From Colwellia psychrerythraea (lineage in GTDB: Bacteria > Pseudomonadota > Gammaproteobacteria > Enterobacterales > Alteromonadaceae), in NCBI GenBank assembly GCA_002163005.1, contig MAAF01000025.1, positions 168,373 to 232,372 on the forward strand: a stretch of 64,000 bases of DNA. Reading direction: 5' to 3'. The notes under the pieces are model-generated. The model had not been told where the DNA came from, made no database searches, and was given only the letters and a program-made list of their open reading frames with translations. This document shows positions 25,381 to 33,340 of the stretch, one piece after another (within the stretch, counting starts at the first letter, position 1; each line of letters opens with the position of its first letter). Made by a program: the position numbers and the translations under genes.

Positions 25381-26100
25381 TTAAATAAGTTTTGATGACG
25401 TTAGTTCGCTGTCCGTCAAATGAATATATACCGGTGAACCCCAGTGTTGCTCCATCGACTCACTGAGCCAATAGTTACCATTAATAGAGACCAGTTCAGC
25501 TTCAAGATTTTGGCAATAAATTTGCGCTTTATGATGACCTTTTGCACCGGCAATGGCTCTACCACGTAATGAACCATAAACATGAATATTACCGTCGGCA
25601 ATAACTTCAGCGCCTGCTGAAACAGAGCCAATTACCACGAGGTTTTGATCTTTAGCATAAAGTTGCTGACCAGAACGAATTTGCCCTCGGTGGACTTTGT
25701 CTGTGTATAAATTACATTCAGGGATAGCAGGCGTTACTTTGGTCTCTGTTGCTAGAGCCTCTTCCGCAATAGCTGCTTTTTTTGAAGTATCAACTCTTGT
25801 TGTATTCACAAAAGAAAAACCAAGTTCACGAATAAGCTTACGTTGTTCTTTATCCACCGAACCAGTAAAACCGACGAAGGTGAAATTGAATTCTTCAATT
25901 AAGGTTTTTACCGCTTGGTAATCAACCGAACAATCTAGTTGCTCTATACTAACTACGACAGGAACAAGGTAAAAAAAATCGGGGGCTTGAGCCACTTTTT
26001 TTACTAAATCAGCACGAATATCCGCTAATGTTGATGTTTTCAAATGTAAAACAGACAGGGTAAAGCTTGTACCTTTAAATTCAATGCTGGCATCAGCCAT
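25381..26100 (-). CDS. minC: Septum formation inhibitor MinC
   Basis: MinC blocks FtsZ assembly at the poles. The 239-residue protein has the N-terminal FtsZ-inhibiting domain (about 1-105, FKGTSFTLSVLHL...PVVVSIEQL), a variable linker, and a C-terminal beta-helix from about 130 (RSGQQLYAKDQNLVVIGSVSAGAEVIADGNIHVYGSLRGRAIAGAKG) that dimerises and binds MinD. AGGAAA precedes the ATG. As a second FtsZ is encoded 19 kb away, the target range of this MinC is of interest. Confidence 0.95.
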   Translation of the reverse strand: MADASIEFKGTSFTLSVLHLKTSTLADIRADLVKKVAQAPDFFYLVPVVVSIEQLDCSVDYQAVKTLIEEFNFTFVGFTGSVDKEQRKLIRELGFSFVNTTRVDTSKKAAIAEEALATETKVTPAIPECNLYTDKVHRGQIRSGQQLYAKDQNLVVIGSVSAGAEVIADGNIHVYGSLRGRAIAGAKGHHKAQIYCQNLEAELVSINGNYWLSESMEQHWGSPVYIHLTDSELTSSKLI

Positions 26101-26251
26101 AATGAAGATTTTCCTAAATAAGACAACTTAATGTACCTAGACATAAAATTCCCAGTATTACTGCTACCTTCACTAACAGATAACGGCAATACCGAAAAAA
26201 CAACAGCGTTTATAAGCCCTTTAGGGCTACGTATTGATCACTTGGCGAAAA

Positions 26252-26545
26252 TTAATCCGTTTGGTATAAGGCGCTTTTTAATGTAGAAATCAAAGCATCT
26301 TCACCATGTTGATAACGCTTAATTTTATTATTCGCTATTAACAGTGAATAACTTAAATTAATTGACGCAACCAATAAAGCACGCTCGCTGTTAGCCATAC
26401 CATTTTTTTTCTTAATGTCAGCACACATAACAGCAAGGCTGTTAGCTGCTTGATTTAAATCCTCTGCTTGTTCAGCTGAGCAATTAAACTGGTGTTGCTT
26501 GCCCATTATTTCAATGCTGATACCTTTAGAGTCTTCAGCAATCAT
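26252..26545 (-). CDS. zapA: Cell division protein ZapA
   Basis: ZapA bundles FtsZ filaments and stabilises the ring. The 97-residue protein has the N-terminal beta domain (ISIEIMGKQHQFNCSAEQAEDLNQAANSLAVMCADIKKK) and a C-terminal coiled coil beginning at SERALLVASINLSYSLL. Its ATG overlaps the stop of the preceding small coiled-coil gene by one base (TAATG), with GAGG positioned upstream. The classical 6S RNA that often follows zapA was looked for in the 150-base gap to minC and not seen. Confidence 0.88.
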   Translation of the reverse strand: MIAEDSKGISIEIMGKQHQFNCSAEQAEDLNQAANSLAVMCADIKKKNGMANSERALLVASINLSYSLLIANNKIKRYQHGEDALISTLKSALYQTD

Positions 26546-26775
26546 TAATTAACCTCTTCTACACTTTGTAATTTACCTAATAGGCTGGTTAATACATTGT
26601 TGGTTTGTTTTTGCTTTTCTTCACCGTCAAGCGCTTCAAGTTGCAAAGTTTCGTTTTCATCAAGCAGCAATGATTTTTGCTGCTCAAGTTCAGCCACTTG
26701 GCTTTTTAGTTGGTTATTTTTTGCAATGATGTCTTCAATCAGTTGTTCGAGTTGAGGGAGAGTATTTTCTAACAT
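26545..26775 (-). CDS. Small coiled-coil protein coupled to zapA
   Basis: A 76-residue, almost wholly helical protein with heptads (LEQLIEDIIAKNNQLKSQVAELEQQKSLLLDENETLQLEA), matching the TIGR02449-type protein regularly found directly before zapA. It could be a structural partner at the division site, though its role is not established. AAGAGCG precedes the ATG. It shares a one-base stop/start overlap with zapA. Confidence 0.8.
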   Translation of the reverse strand: MLENTLPQLEQLIEDIIAKNNQLKSQVAELEQQKSLLLDENETLQLEALDGEEKQKQTNNVLTSLLGKLQSVEEVN

Positions 26776-27035
26776 AAGGCGCTCTTGTTAACTGTAGTAA
26801 ATTAAAGGCGCAAATTTAATCTAAAGTGAGACAGAATGCTACTCTTTAGCACGATTATTACGGTATTTTATGTAACAATTTTCAACGCATGGAAGGATTA
26901 GACAATAACGTTCAAAAAACACACGTTAATGTTAAAAATCATACAATTACAATTATTGTTTTAACGATGTAGTTTTAGGGATAAAAATAAATAAACGCTT
27001 GAATTTAAAGCAGTGGACTTTGATAAGGCCCTGCC

Positions 27036-27302
27036 CTAATCTATTTTTTTCTTAGGTACAGCAAAGTTTGCATAAATGGTGGTCGCACCACCCGCTATAA
27101 GAGAAAGCATAGCAACACCAAACATTGCATTATTTTGAGATTCAAAAGCCAACAGATATAAACCTAGCGCAACAAAAAACAAGCCACCTATAGCAAAGGC
27201 TTTTGGGTGTGATGTTATCAAGCCAGATGATTGGAAACTTTTAACTGCTTTAGTTTTAGAATGGGCAGAAGCTTTTCGTTTGTGTTTATTTGTTGGCATC
27301 AC
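27036..27302 (-). CDS. Small two-helix membrane protein
   Basis: An 88-residue unrecognised protein. A strongly basic N-terminus rich in His, Lys and Ser (about 1-25) precedes two hydrophobic helices, HPKAFAIGGLFFVALGLYLLAF (about 32-53) and NAMFGVAMLSLIAGGATTIYANF. AAGGAG precedes the ATG, so expression is likely. It is monocistronic, upstream of the zapA transcript by 260 bases. Confidence 0.6.
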   Translation of the reverse strand: MMPTNKHKRKASAHSKTKAVKSFQSSGLITSHPKAFAIGGLFFVALGLYLLAFESQNNAMFGVAMLSLIAGGATTIYANFAVPKKKID

Positions 27303-27517
27303 TAACTCCTTAGATTTTATTTGGTACTGCGTGTTATTACATTAGCTATTGTCACGTTGTCATAAAGACTACGAGATATGAATACTAGTTAATATCCCAC
27401 AATGTCAAATAATTAGAAACAATGAAGATCAACTTTTTATCAATAATTGGATATTACTGAAGTGTATTAGTTATCCACTCAGTCAATAGAGAGATAAATG
27501 TGCCTATATTTAGGCGA

Positions 27518-27601
27518 TTAATTAATTTGCCTAAGATTTGATGGTGTTTGCCCAGTCTATTTTTTAAAGGCCGCTCTAAAATTCTACGCATCATTAAAGC
27601 C
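27518..27601 (-). pseudogene. Fossil of AraC-family regulator C-terminus
   Basis: Read on the minus strand, one frame gives GFNDA*NFRAAFKK*TGQTPSNLRQIN*, unmistakably the second helix-turn-helix end of an AraC regulator (typically LGFNDASNFRRAFKRWTGQTPSELR) with two in-frame stops. Upstream the frame holds further stops and similarity fades within about 20 bases. The rest of the gene is gone. It lies in a 378-base gap without intact genes (27303-27680). Confidence 0.75.
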
Positions 27602-27680
27602 GTATATCTAAAGCTTGTGCCTTGTTCTCCCCACTATATTCCTAGGCTGATATCTTGAAGTGCTGGGGGGGAAAGTGTTA

Positions 27681-28013
27681 TTAACCACAACACTTTTTAT
27701 ATTTTTTCTCACTGCCACATGAACAAGGATCATTACGATTCGGGGTTTTGTCAAATCGAGTCGTTGTTGGCTTGTTTAATAGGCCTTCAAGTTCGATAAT
27801 ATTTTCTTCTGCAGCATTATCTACCGTAATTTCAGCAAATAAGTCGTTATCGCTAACTAACTTTGTTATTTCTACTTTTCTTTCTTCACTACTAACCACT
27901 AGCGTTAATGGTTCTTTTTCACTACCAAGCTTAACGGAACGCTTATTATTATAACCTGTGGTTATATGGTTATGTCTGGTGTGAATACGCCCTTTGTAAT
28001 AAAGATCGTGCAT
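27681..28013 (-). CDS. SWIM/SEC-C metal-binding motif protein
   Basis: A 110-residue protein ending in a SEC-C zinc motif, NRNDPCSCGSEKKYKKCCG, preceded by a beta-rich domain. The layout matches the PBPRA1643-type SWIM/SEC-C family of marine gammaproteobacteria. SEC-C modules bind zinc and often ribosomes or SecB-like partners; the cellular role here is unknown. GGAG precedes the ATG. Monocistronic. Confidence 0.78.
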   Translation of the reverse strand: MHDLYYKGRIHTRHNHITTGYNNKRSVKLGSEKEPLTLVVSSEERKVEITKLVSDNDLFAEITVDNAAEENIIELEGLLNKPTTTRFDKTPNRNDPCSCGSEKKYKKCCG

Positions 28014-28186
28014 AATGTTCTCCGCTAATATTAAAAACTTGATTTAAGCGCGGCAGTATAACGTAAAGTAATAAATAGTCGACTGTTGAATGAATAGTCT
28101 ACCTATTAATTTTTCATTAGCATAAATGAAACTGCCATTAATCAATTTTCCTTGCCTAACAGCCTGCCAATCATAGTGGTTGATAA

Positions 28187-28549
28187 TTAGTCTGTTTTAT
28201 TTCGATGCTCTTTTATCAATGCGTGATTTTTTTCTGCCCAATCAATTAATTGACCAACGGGCGTTAATACACTCAATCCCATTTCCGTTAAGTCATAAAC
28301 TACTTTTGGTGGACTTTCATCAAAAGCAGTACGTGTTATATAGCCTTCTTGTTCTAATTCTTTTAGTACTTTAGTCAAAACTTTTTGAGAAATATCACCA
28401 ATTGTTCTTTTAAGTTCATTAAAACGTGTTGGTTGCTCTGATAAAACAACCAGTATGAGCAAACTCCATTTATCACCAATGCGGTTAATTACATCACGAA
28501 TAGGACAATCGAGCGCACCTTTTTTATCAAGTACAGTTACTTTATGCAT
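28187..28549 (-). CDS. HxlR-family transcriptional regulator
   Basis: A 120-residue winged-helix protein with the family pattern CPIRDVINRIGDKWSLLILVVLSEQPTRFNELKRTIGDISQKVLTKVLKELEQEGYITRTAFDESPPKVVYDLTEMG. The conserved early Cys (CPIRD) is a possible redox or electrophile sensor, as in YodB/HypR relatives. It is divergent from a SnoaL-like lipoprotein gene 113 bases away, with a palindrome between -35 and -10 elements of that gene, so it probably represses it. Confidence 0.9.
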   Translation of the reverse strand: MHKVTVLDKKGALDCPIRDVINRIGDKWSLLILVVLSEQPTRFNELKRTIGDISQKVLTKVLKELEQEGYITRTAFDESPPKVVYDLTEMGLSVLTPVGQLIDWAEKNHALIKEHRNKTD

Positions 28550-28602
28550 GCATAGCCAGCCTTTTTTAAATAATTATAACCTAGTTACCTCAAGGTGCCT
28601 AA

Positions 28603-28630
28603 TTGACACTTAGTATCCTAATGATACCAT
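28603..28630 (+). promoter_or_regulatory. Promoter with embedded palindrome, HxlR target
   Basis: TTGACA at 28603-28608 and TACCAT at 28625-28630 with a 16-base spacer form a plausible promoter for the lipoprotein gene at 28663. The perfect palindrome GTATC-CTAAT-GATAC (28613-28627) lies across its spacer and -10, where a bound HxlR dimer would block polymerase. The assignment is by position only. Confidence 0.45.
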
Positions 28631-28662
28631 GAAATGGAATTTGACCAATAGGAACCTCAAAG

Positions 28663-29538
28663 ATGAAACAAACAACCTCATATATTGCCGCAGCAGCGTT
28701 TGCAGCCACTACAATGCTCAGTGCATGCAATAGCACGGCAACTGAACTGAATGACCCAAAGGTAAATAGCCCAATGAAAGCAATAGCAGTAAAAGCGCAA
28801 GATGCGTTCTTTAAATATTACGATGCGAATGAGATAAAAAAATACTTTAGTGAGGGGTATATTCAGCATAATCCTCATGTCCCTACCGGTATTGAACCTG
28901 TGTTAGGTTTTTTACCTGTACTAAAAAAAGCTGGAACCACCTATCAAACACATCGTTTATTAGAAGATGGTGAGTTTATTGTGATGCATAATACCTACAG
29001 CAATGCAGAAAGCTTTGGCGCTAAAGATGTGGTAACTTTTGATATCTGGCGCATGGAAAATGGACAAGTTGCAGAGCATTGGGATGCAATTTCACCCGTT
29101 ATTAAGGAGACTGCCAGTGGTCGTTCACAATTTGATGGATCAACACTTGTTACTGATATAGATAAAACTAAAGAGAATAAGCAGTTAATTGCCGACTTCA
29201 TGAGAGATGTGTTTTTTGGGAAAGCGCCTGAAAAAATTAGTGAATACATCAGTACTGAGCAATACGACCAACATAATACGATGGTTAAGGATGGATTAAA
29301 GGGGTTAAATGAAGCAATAGCTTATTTGATTTCCCAAAACAATATGTTTGATTACCATAAAGTTCACCGTATTCTAGGTGAAGGCAACTTTGTCCTAACG
29401 CAAAGCGAAGGTAGATGGAATGGTAAAGCACAAGCCTTCTATGATTTGTTTCGCATTGAAGATGGTAAAATAGTTGAGCACTGGGACATAATTCAAGAAG
29501 TCCCAGAAAAAATGGCTCATGATAACGGTATGTTCTAA
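28663..29538 (+). CDS. Lipoprotein with two SnoaL-like (NTF2-fold) domains
   Basis: A 291-residue exported protein. The signal peptide ends in the lipobox LSAC (Cys22). Two tandem copies of a SnoaL-like cone fold follow: about 40-155 (YFSEGYIQHNPHVPTGIEPVLGFLP...FDIWRMENGQVAEHWDAI) and 170-285 (YISTEQYDQHNTMVKDGLKGL...YDLFRIEDGKIVEHWDII). Both keep the Y-QHN and EHWD motifs of predicted SnoaL-like enzymes, so an internal duplication is clear. The reaction is unknown. AGGAAC precedes the ATG; control by the divergent HxlR protein is likely. Confidence 0.82.
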   Translation: MKQTTSYIAAAAFAATTMLSACNSTATELNDPKVNSPMKAIAVKAQDAFFKYYDANEIKKYFSEGYIQHNPHVPTGIEPVLGFLPVLKKAGTTYQTHRLLEDGEFIVMHNTYSNAESFGAKDVVTFDIWRMENGQVAEHWDAISPVIKETASGRSQFDGSTLVTDIDKTKENKQLIADFMRDVFFGKAPEKISEYISTEQYDQHNTMVKDGLKGLNEAIAYLISQNNMFDYHKVHRILGEGNFVLTQSEGRWNGKAQAFYDLFRIEDGKIVEHWDIIQEVPEKMAHDNGMF

Positions 29539-29543
29539 ATAAT

Positions 29544-29570
29544 ATAGCGCCTAAAAAGGCGCTATTTTTT
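29544..29570 (+). terminator. Rho-independent terminator after SnoaL-like gene
   Basis: The arms ATAGCGCC and GGCGCTAT enclose TAAAAA, then a T run. The stop codon of the convergent GGDEF-EAL gene lies within the stem. Confidence 0.88.
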
Positions 29571-32500
29571 ACATTCTAAAACAGCTTGTTTATCCAGAAC
29601 TGATAATAATTTATCAAATGAGCTATGTAGCTTATTTAACTCATCTTTTGTTGGAGGATTAGTGCTCGTCTGACGATGACTTACCAACTCCTCTGCAACA
29701 AAGTGCACGACATTTTGAGCCTGCTGTAATTTATTAATCCATAAATCTTCGAATAATTTTTCCTGTCTTAACCGAATAATCCATTTGTCAAAATGACAGC
29801 TCATAACACATTCACCCATTGTTACTTCCATATCACCTTGTAAAAATCGTTCTACATTTTTAAGCCAGTGATTGAGTATCAATTCAAGTTGTTTCACTCT
29901 TTTTACTGGAAGCGTCATTTCCACCTGACTGTATTCTAGCCAAGTTTGGTTAGGTTTGTATTCTTTAATCCAATCCACTAACGTATTTGCCGGCATAGGT
30001 TTTGAAATTGCATAACCTTGCGCATTTTTACAGCCCATCAAAAGTAACATCAGCCCGTGTGCTGTCGTTTCAACCCCTTCTGCAATGACGTTTAGGCTAA
30101 ATGATTTACTCAGCCCAATCACGCCATCAATAATGGCGAAGTCATCCGGATCTATTAAAACATCTTGAACAAAACTTTGATCAATCTTGATAGTATCAGC
30201 GGGAAGTTGTCGAAGATGGGATAGTGATGAGTACCCTGTACCAAAATCATCTAATGCAATTCTAATACCCAACTTATTACGACAAGCACGAATAATGTTA
30301 CTGATACGTTCTAAATTCCCTAGGGTGCTACTTTCTAAAACTTCTAATTTGAAATTGCGAGAATCGATATCATGGTGGCGATTGAGTGCAGCATTAAGAC
30401 TATCAAGGAAACAAGTATTTAAAAACTGCATAGCAGAGACATTAACACTCATTTCTATATTAATACCGTGTTTATTCAATCGTTCAAGCTGAGCCATGCC
30501 TTGATCAATTACCCACTCACCAACTTGGATTTCTAAGTCTGTACCTTCAATCAAGGGTAAGAATTCTAGCGGTGATATAAGCCCTTTAACAGGATGTTGC
30601 CAACGAATTAAAGCTTCAAGCCCAATTATTTTACCCGAGGTCATATTTACTTTAGGTTGGTAATATAGACAAAGTTCATGATTAATTAAAGCTTGCTGAA
30701 GTTCTTGTAATTTGACATGCCGTCGACTTGTTTTTTGTGCTTGTTCTATATCGAAGAGCTGGTAATTATTTTTACCTTGTTGTTTCGCTTGATACATAGC
30801 TTGGTCAGCTTGGCGTAATAAAGAGTCTAATTCCACGCCATCTAACGGAGAGAGACTAACACCAATGGATGCACTGATGTTGATGGAGTTTTCATCGATA
30901 AAGTAAGTGGCACTAACGGAGTGAATAATTCTTTCAAGCATCTCATAACATTGACTCGTTGATTTTATATCACCCAAAAGTATAGAAAACTCATCCCCAC
31001 CGAGACGTGAAACTGTGTCTTCCGATCTGATGGCTAATTCAAGGCGATGCGCTACATCAATCAGTAGTTTATCACCTACATCATGACCATAAATGTCATT
31101 AACCGGCTTAAAGTCATCTAAATCTAGGAAACAAACTGCCAGCAATGTACTTGAACGCTTTGAGTGGGCAATGGCTTGATTGAAACGGTCTAGTAGCAGT
31201 GTTCGGTTGGGTAATCCGGTCAGCGGATCGTAATGAGCCATCCGGCGCATAGTTTCTTGTTGGCGTTTGCTATGCGTTATATCTGTAAACATACCTAAAT
31301 AGTTAACTATACGACCCTCTGAATCTTTCAATGATGAGGTGGTTAGTAATTCTGCGTAAATCTCGCCATTTTTTCTGCGATTCCAAATTTCACCTTGCCA
31401 ATATCCTAATTCGGTGATTTGTTGCCACATCAGAGAATAAAATTGAGGTTGCTGTTTGCCAGAACTTAGAATCTTAGGGTTTTTACCTATGACTGCTTCT
31501 CGGCTATAGCCAGTAATCTTGGAAAACGCAGGGTTAACATCAACAATAATTTTATTCGCATCTGTAATTATGATGCCTTCATGTGTATCACTAAAGACTC
31601 GAGATGAAAGCTTGAGCTTCTTTTCGAGTCTTTTATGATCAGAAATATCAACAATACTTACCGGTACATTGCGGAAATTATTTGTTGTTGACGGTGTTTG
31701 AAATGAGATAAGTGCTTTAATTTCTTGCCCGTCTAACGTCTGAAAATTCGCTTCAGATAGAAAAGTTTCTTGATTAGTCCATATGGCACACATTTCGTTA
31801 ATAAATACATCAATTGCATCTGCACCGAAAGTTTGCTCAATTTTGCTTATAAATTCAGCTTGGCTTGTTGCCCCAAAAAGTTTTAATGTTGCATTATTGA
31901 CAGAATTAACTTTAACCATCGCCGCTAAATTCCAAGCAAGGTCTATATTTTCATACAAGTGCTTTTTTAGGTCCTCAACTCCTTCTTGCCTTAATTTTTC
32001 TAGTGCTATTACAACGCTAGAAAAGTCTTCACTCCAAATAGAAACTTCAGTGTTATTAAAAATAGCTTCAAAGCGTTCTTCACTTTCATTACGAGAAAAC
32101 TCAGCTTTTCTAACCAGAAAGATAACAAGAAATGCGGTTAAGATACTCGATAAAATAGTGAAAGTGAGCAAGTAGTAGAAAGAGGTTTTACTTAAATCAT
32201 GAGAGTCATGACTACTGTCTTTGAACTCAAGCGCTTTATTACCAGCAAAATTGATTAAAAAACGCATGTTCTGGTTTAGCTTTTTAACATGATCGGCACC
32301 TTTTCCTGTGGTAATACTAGCAGCCAATTGATCTTGGTTATTACGTTTCAAAGCAAGTACTTCGTCGCGAATAGATTTCCACTCAACAAAGGTCATGAAT
32401 GCGATATTAATTTTTTCTTTATCCCCAAGAAAACGATCTTTGATTAATTCAAAATGGCGATAGACTTCATGTTCATGTTGATTTACCAAGGAAATAGCTA

Positions 32501-32759
32501 CGTTCAAGTCATCTTTGTTGCTAGCTAATACAAGGTCCTTCATATATCGGTGCATAGCAAGTATGTCGCCATTTGCTTCTAATACAGCAATACTGACCGA
32601 AAAGGGGTGTTTATACATTTTTTCATTGAGTTCAGCATGCTTTTTGTTTTCTTGTATCGTCATGAAGGCGAATAACACCACCAACAAAATTATGATGATA
32701 AAGCCAACCGAAATGACCTGTATAGAGGATTTAGTTTGTGAGTATCCAAAATAATTCAT
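29562..32759 (-). CDS. Membrane GGDEF-EAL protein with PAS and C-terminal CZB-like domain
   Basis: A 1065-residue c-di-GMP enzyme. Order: membrane helix (about 14-35), periplasmic helical sensor (36-190), second helix (about 193-215), two PAS domains (about 225-370 and 380-500), GGDEF (about 510-670) and EAL (about 690-930). GGDEF is intact (RLGGDEFSIL) and keeps the RSED product-inhibition site; EAL keeps EALIRW, DDFGTGYSSL, IKIDQSFV and EGVET, so both activities are possible. The last 120 residues (GECVMSCHFDKWI...HFVAEELVSH) resemble a chemoreceptor zinc-binding domain. It is monocistronic. Confidence 0.9.
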   Translation of the reverse strand: MNYFGYSQTKSSIQVISVGFIIIILLVVLFAFMTIQENKKHAELNEKMYKHPFSVSIAVLEANGDILAMHRYMKDLVLASNKDDLNVAISLVNQHEHEVYRHFELIKDRFLGDKEKINIAFMTFVEWKSIRDEVLALKRNNQDQLAASITTGKGADHVKKLNQNMRFLINFAGNKALEFKDSSHDSHDLSKTSFYYLLTFTILSSILTAFLVIFLVRKAEFSRNESEERFEAIFNNTEVSIWSEDFSSVVIALEKLRQEGVEDLKKHLYENIDLAWNLAAMVKVNSVNNATLKLFGATSQAEFISKIEQTFGADAIDVFINEMCAIWTNQETFLSEANFQTLDGQEIKALISFQTPSTTNNFRNVPVSIVDISDHKRLEKKLKLSSRVFSDTHEGIIITDANKIIVDVNPAFSKITGYSREAVIGKNPKILSSGKQQPQFYSLMWQQITELGYWQGEIWNRRKNGEIYAELLTTSSLKDSEGRIVNYLGMFTDITHSKRQQETMRRMAHYDPLTGLPNRTLLLDRFNQAIAHSKRSSTLLAVCFLDLDDFKPVNDIYGHDVGDKLLIDVAHRLELAIRSEDTVSRLGGDEFSILLGDIKSTSQCYEMLERIIHSVSATYFIDENSINISASIGVSLSPLDGVELDSLLRQADQAMYQAKQQGKNNYQLFDIEQAQKTSRRHVKLQELQQALINHELCLYYQPKVNMTSGKIIGLEALIRWQHPVKGLISPLEFLPLIEGTDLEIQVGEWVIDQGMAQLERLNKHGINIEMSVNVSAMQFLNTCFLDSLNAALNRHHDIDSRNFKLEVLESSTLGNLERISNIIRACRNKLGIRIALDDFGTGYSSLSHLRQLPADTIKIDQSFVQDVLIDPDDFAIIDGVIGLSKSFSLNVIAEGVETTAHGLMLLLMGCKNAQGYAISKPMPANTLVDWIKEYKPNQTWLEYSQVEMTLPVKRVKQLELILNHWLKNVERFLQGDMEVTMGECVMSCHFDKWIIRLRQEKLFEDLWINKLQQAQNVVHFVAEELVSHRQTSTNPPTKDELNKLHSSFDKLLSVLDKQAVLECKK

Positions 32760-33019
32760 ACCAGCTCTATTTCCGTTAGCAGCTTTTTAGAGAGAAAAGT
32801 AATCATCATTTTTATCCCAATCCTTTGGTCAAGTACAATAATGTAAGTCGGTATATCACCATAATTAATGGTGATAAATATTAGTTATTTTTAGCTCTGC
32901 TAATATTAATTTTTTGAATTAAAGCAATACCTTTACTTTCATACTAGGTCGTTCGTTATTATAAGTCCATAATTATTGTATGGTTATATTGATTGATTAT
33001 TCAATCATCACAGTGCAAC

Positions 33020-33238
33020 TTACATCTCTGAAATGATCAAGGTTTTAATTTTTAGGGCTTTTTCAAAGTGGTCGAGTTTATGAGTCATAATCCACCATGT
33101 TGCAGCTTCCATTAATAAATCAGGATCATCGTTTTTATTGGCAAAAAATGCATAGAATGATAAACCGACATTATCCCCCTTTTGTGCCACTTTTTTATCA
33201 CACACTTCAATAATCTTATCTTGTAAACTCTTTCTCAT
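33020..33238 (-). CDS. Small conserved protein (DUF6500-like)
   Basis: A 72-residue soluble protein with the pattern LQDKIIEVCDKKVAQKGDNVGLSFYAFFANKNDDPDLLMEAATWWIMTHKLDHFEKA, which I recognise as the small DUF6500-like family of marine bacteria. No function is known. AAGGAA precedes the ATG. It stands alone between the GGDEF-EAL gene and the amidohydrolase gene. Confidence 0.65.
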   Translation of the reverse strand: MRKSLQDKIIEVCDKKVAQKGDNVGLSFYAFFANKNDDPDLLMEAATWWIMTHKLDHFEKALKIKTLIISEM

Positions 33239-33283
33239 GCGTTAATTTCCTTTTAATATTTACAAACATCTCTTTTATGAAAG

Positions 33284-33314
33284 TAAAAAAGCCAGTAAGA
33301 GATCCTTACTGGCT
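33284..33314 (-). terminator. Rho-independent terminator after amidohydrolase gene
   Basis: The perfect arms AGCCAGTAAG and CTTACTGGCT enclose five bases; the minus-strand read ends in TTTTTT. It lies 27 bases after the amidohydrolase stop. Confidence 0.92.
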
Positions 33315-33340
33315 ATTGTTTTACTGGTTGTTAACGGTTT

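Noticed and set aside
26101..26251. 6S RNA after zapA
   Set aside because: The gap is too short and shows no long interrupted hairpin of the 6S type; only a small AGCCC/GGGCT stem is present.
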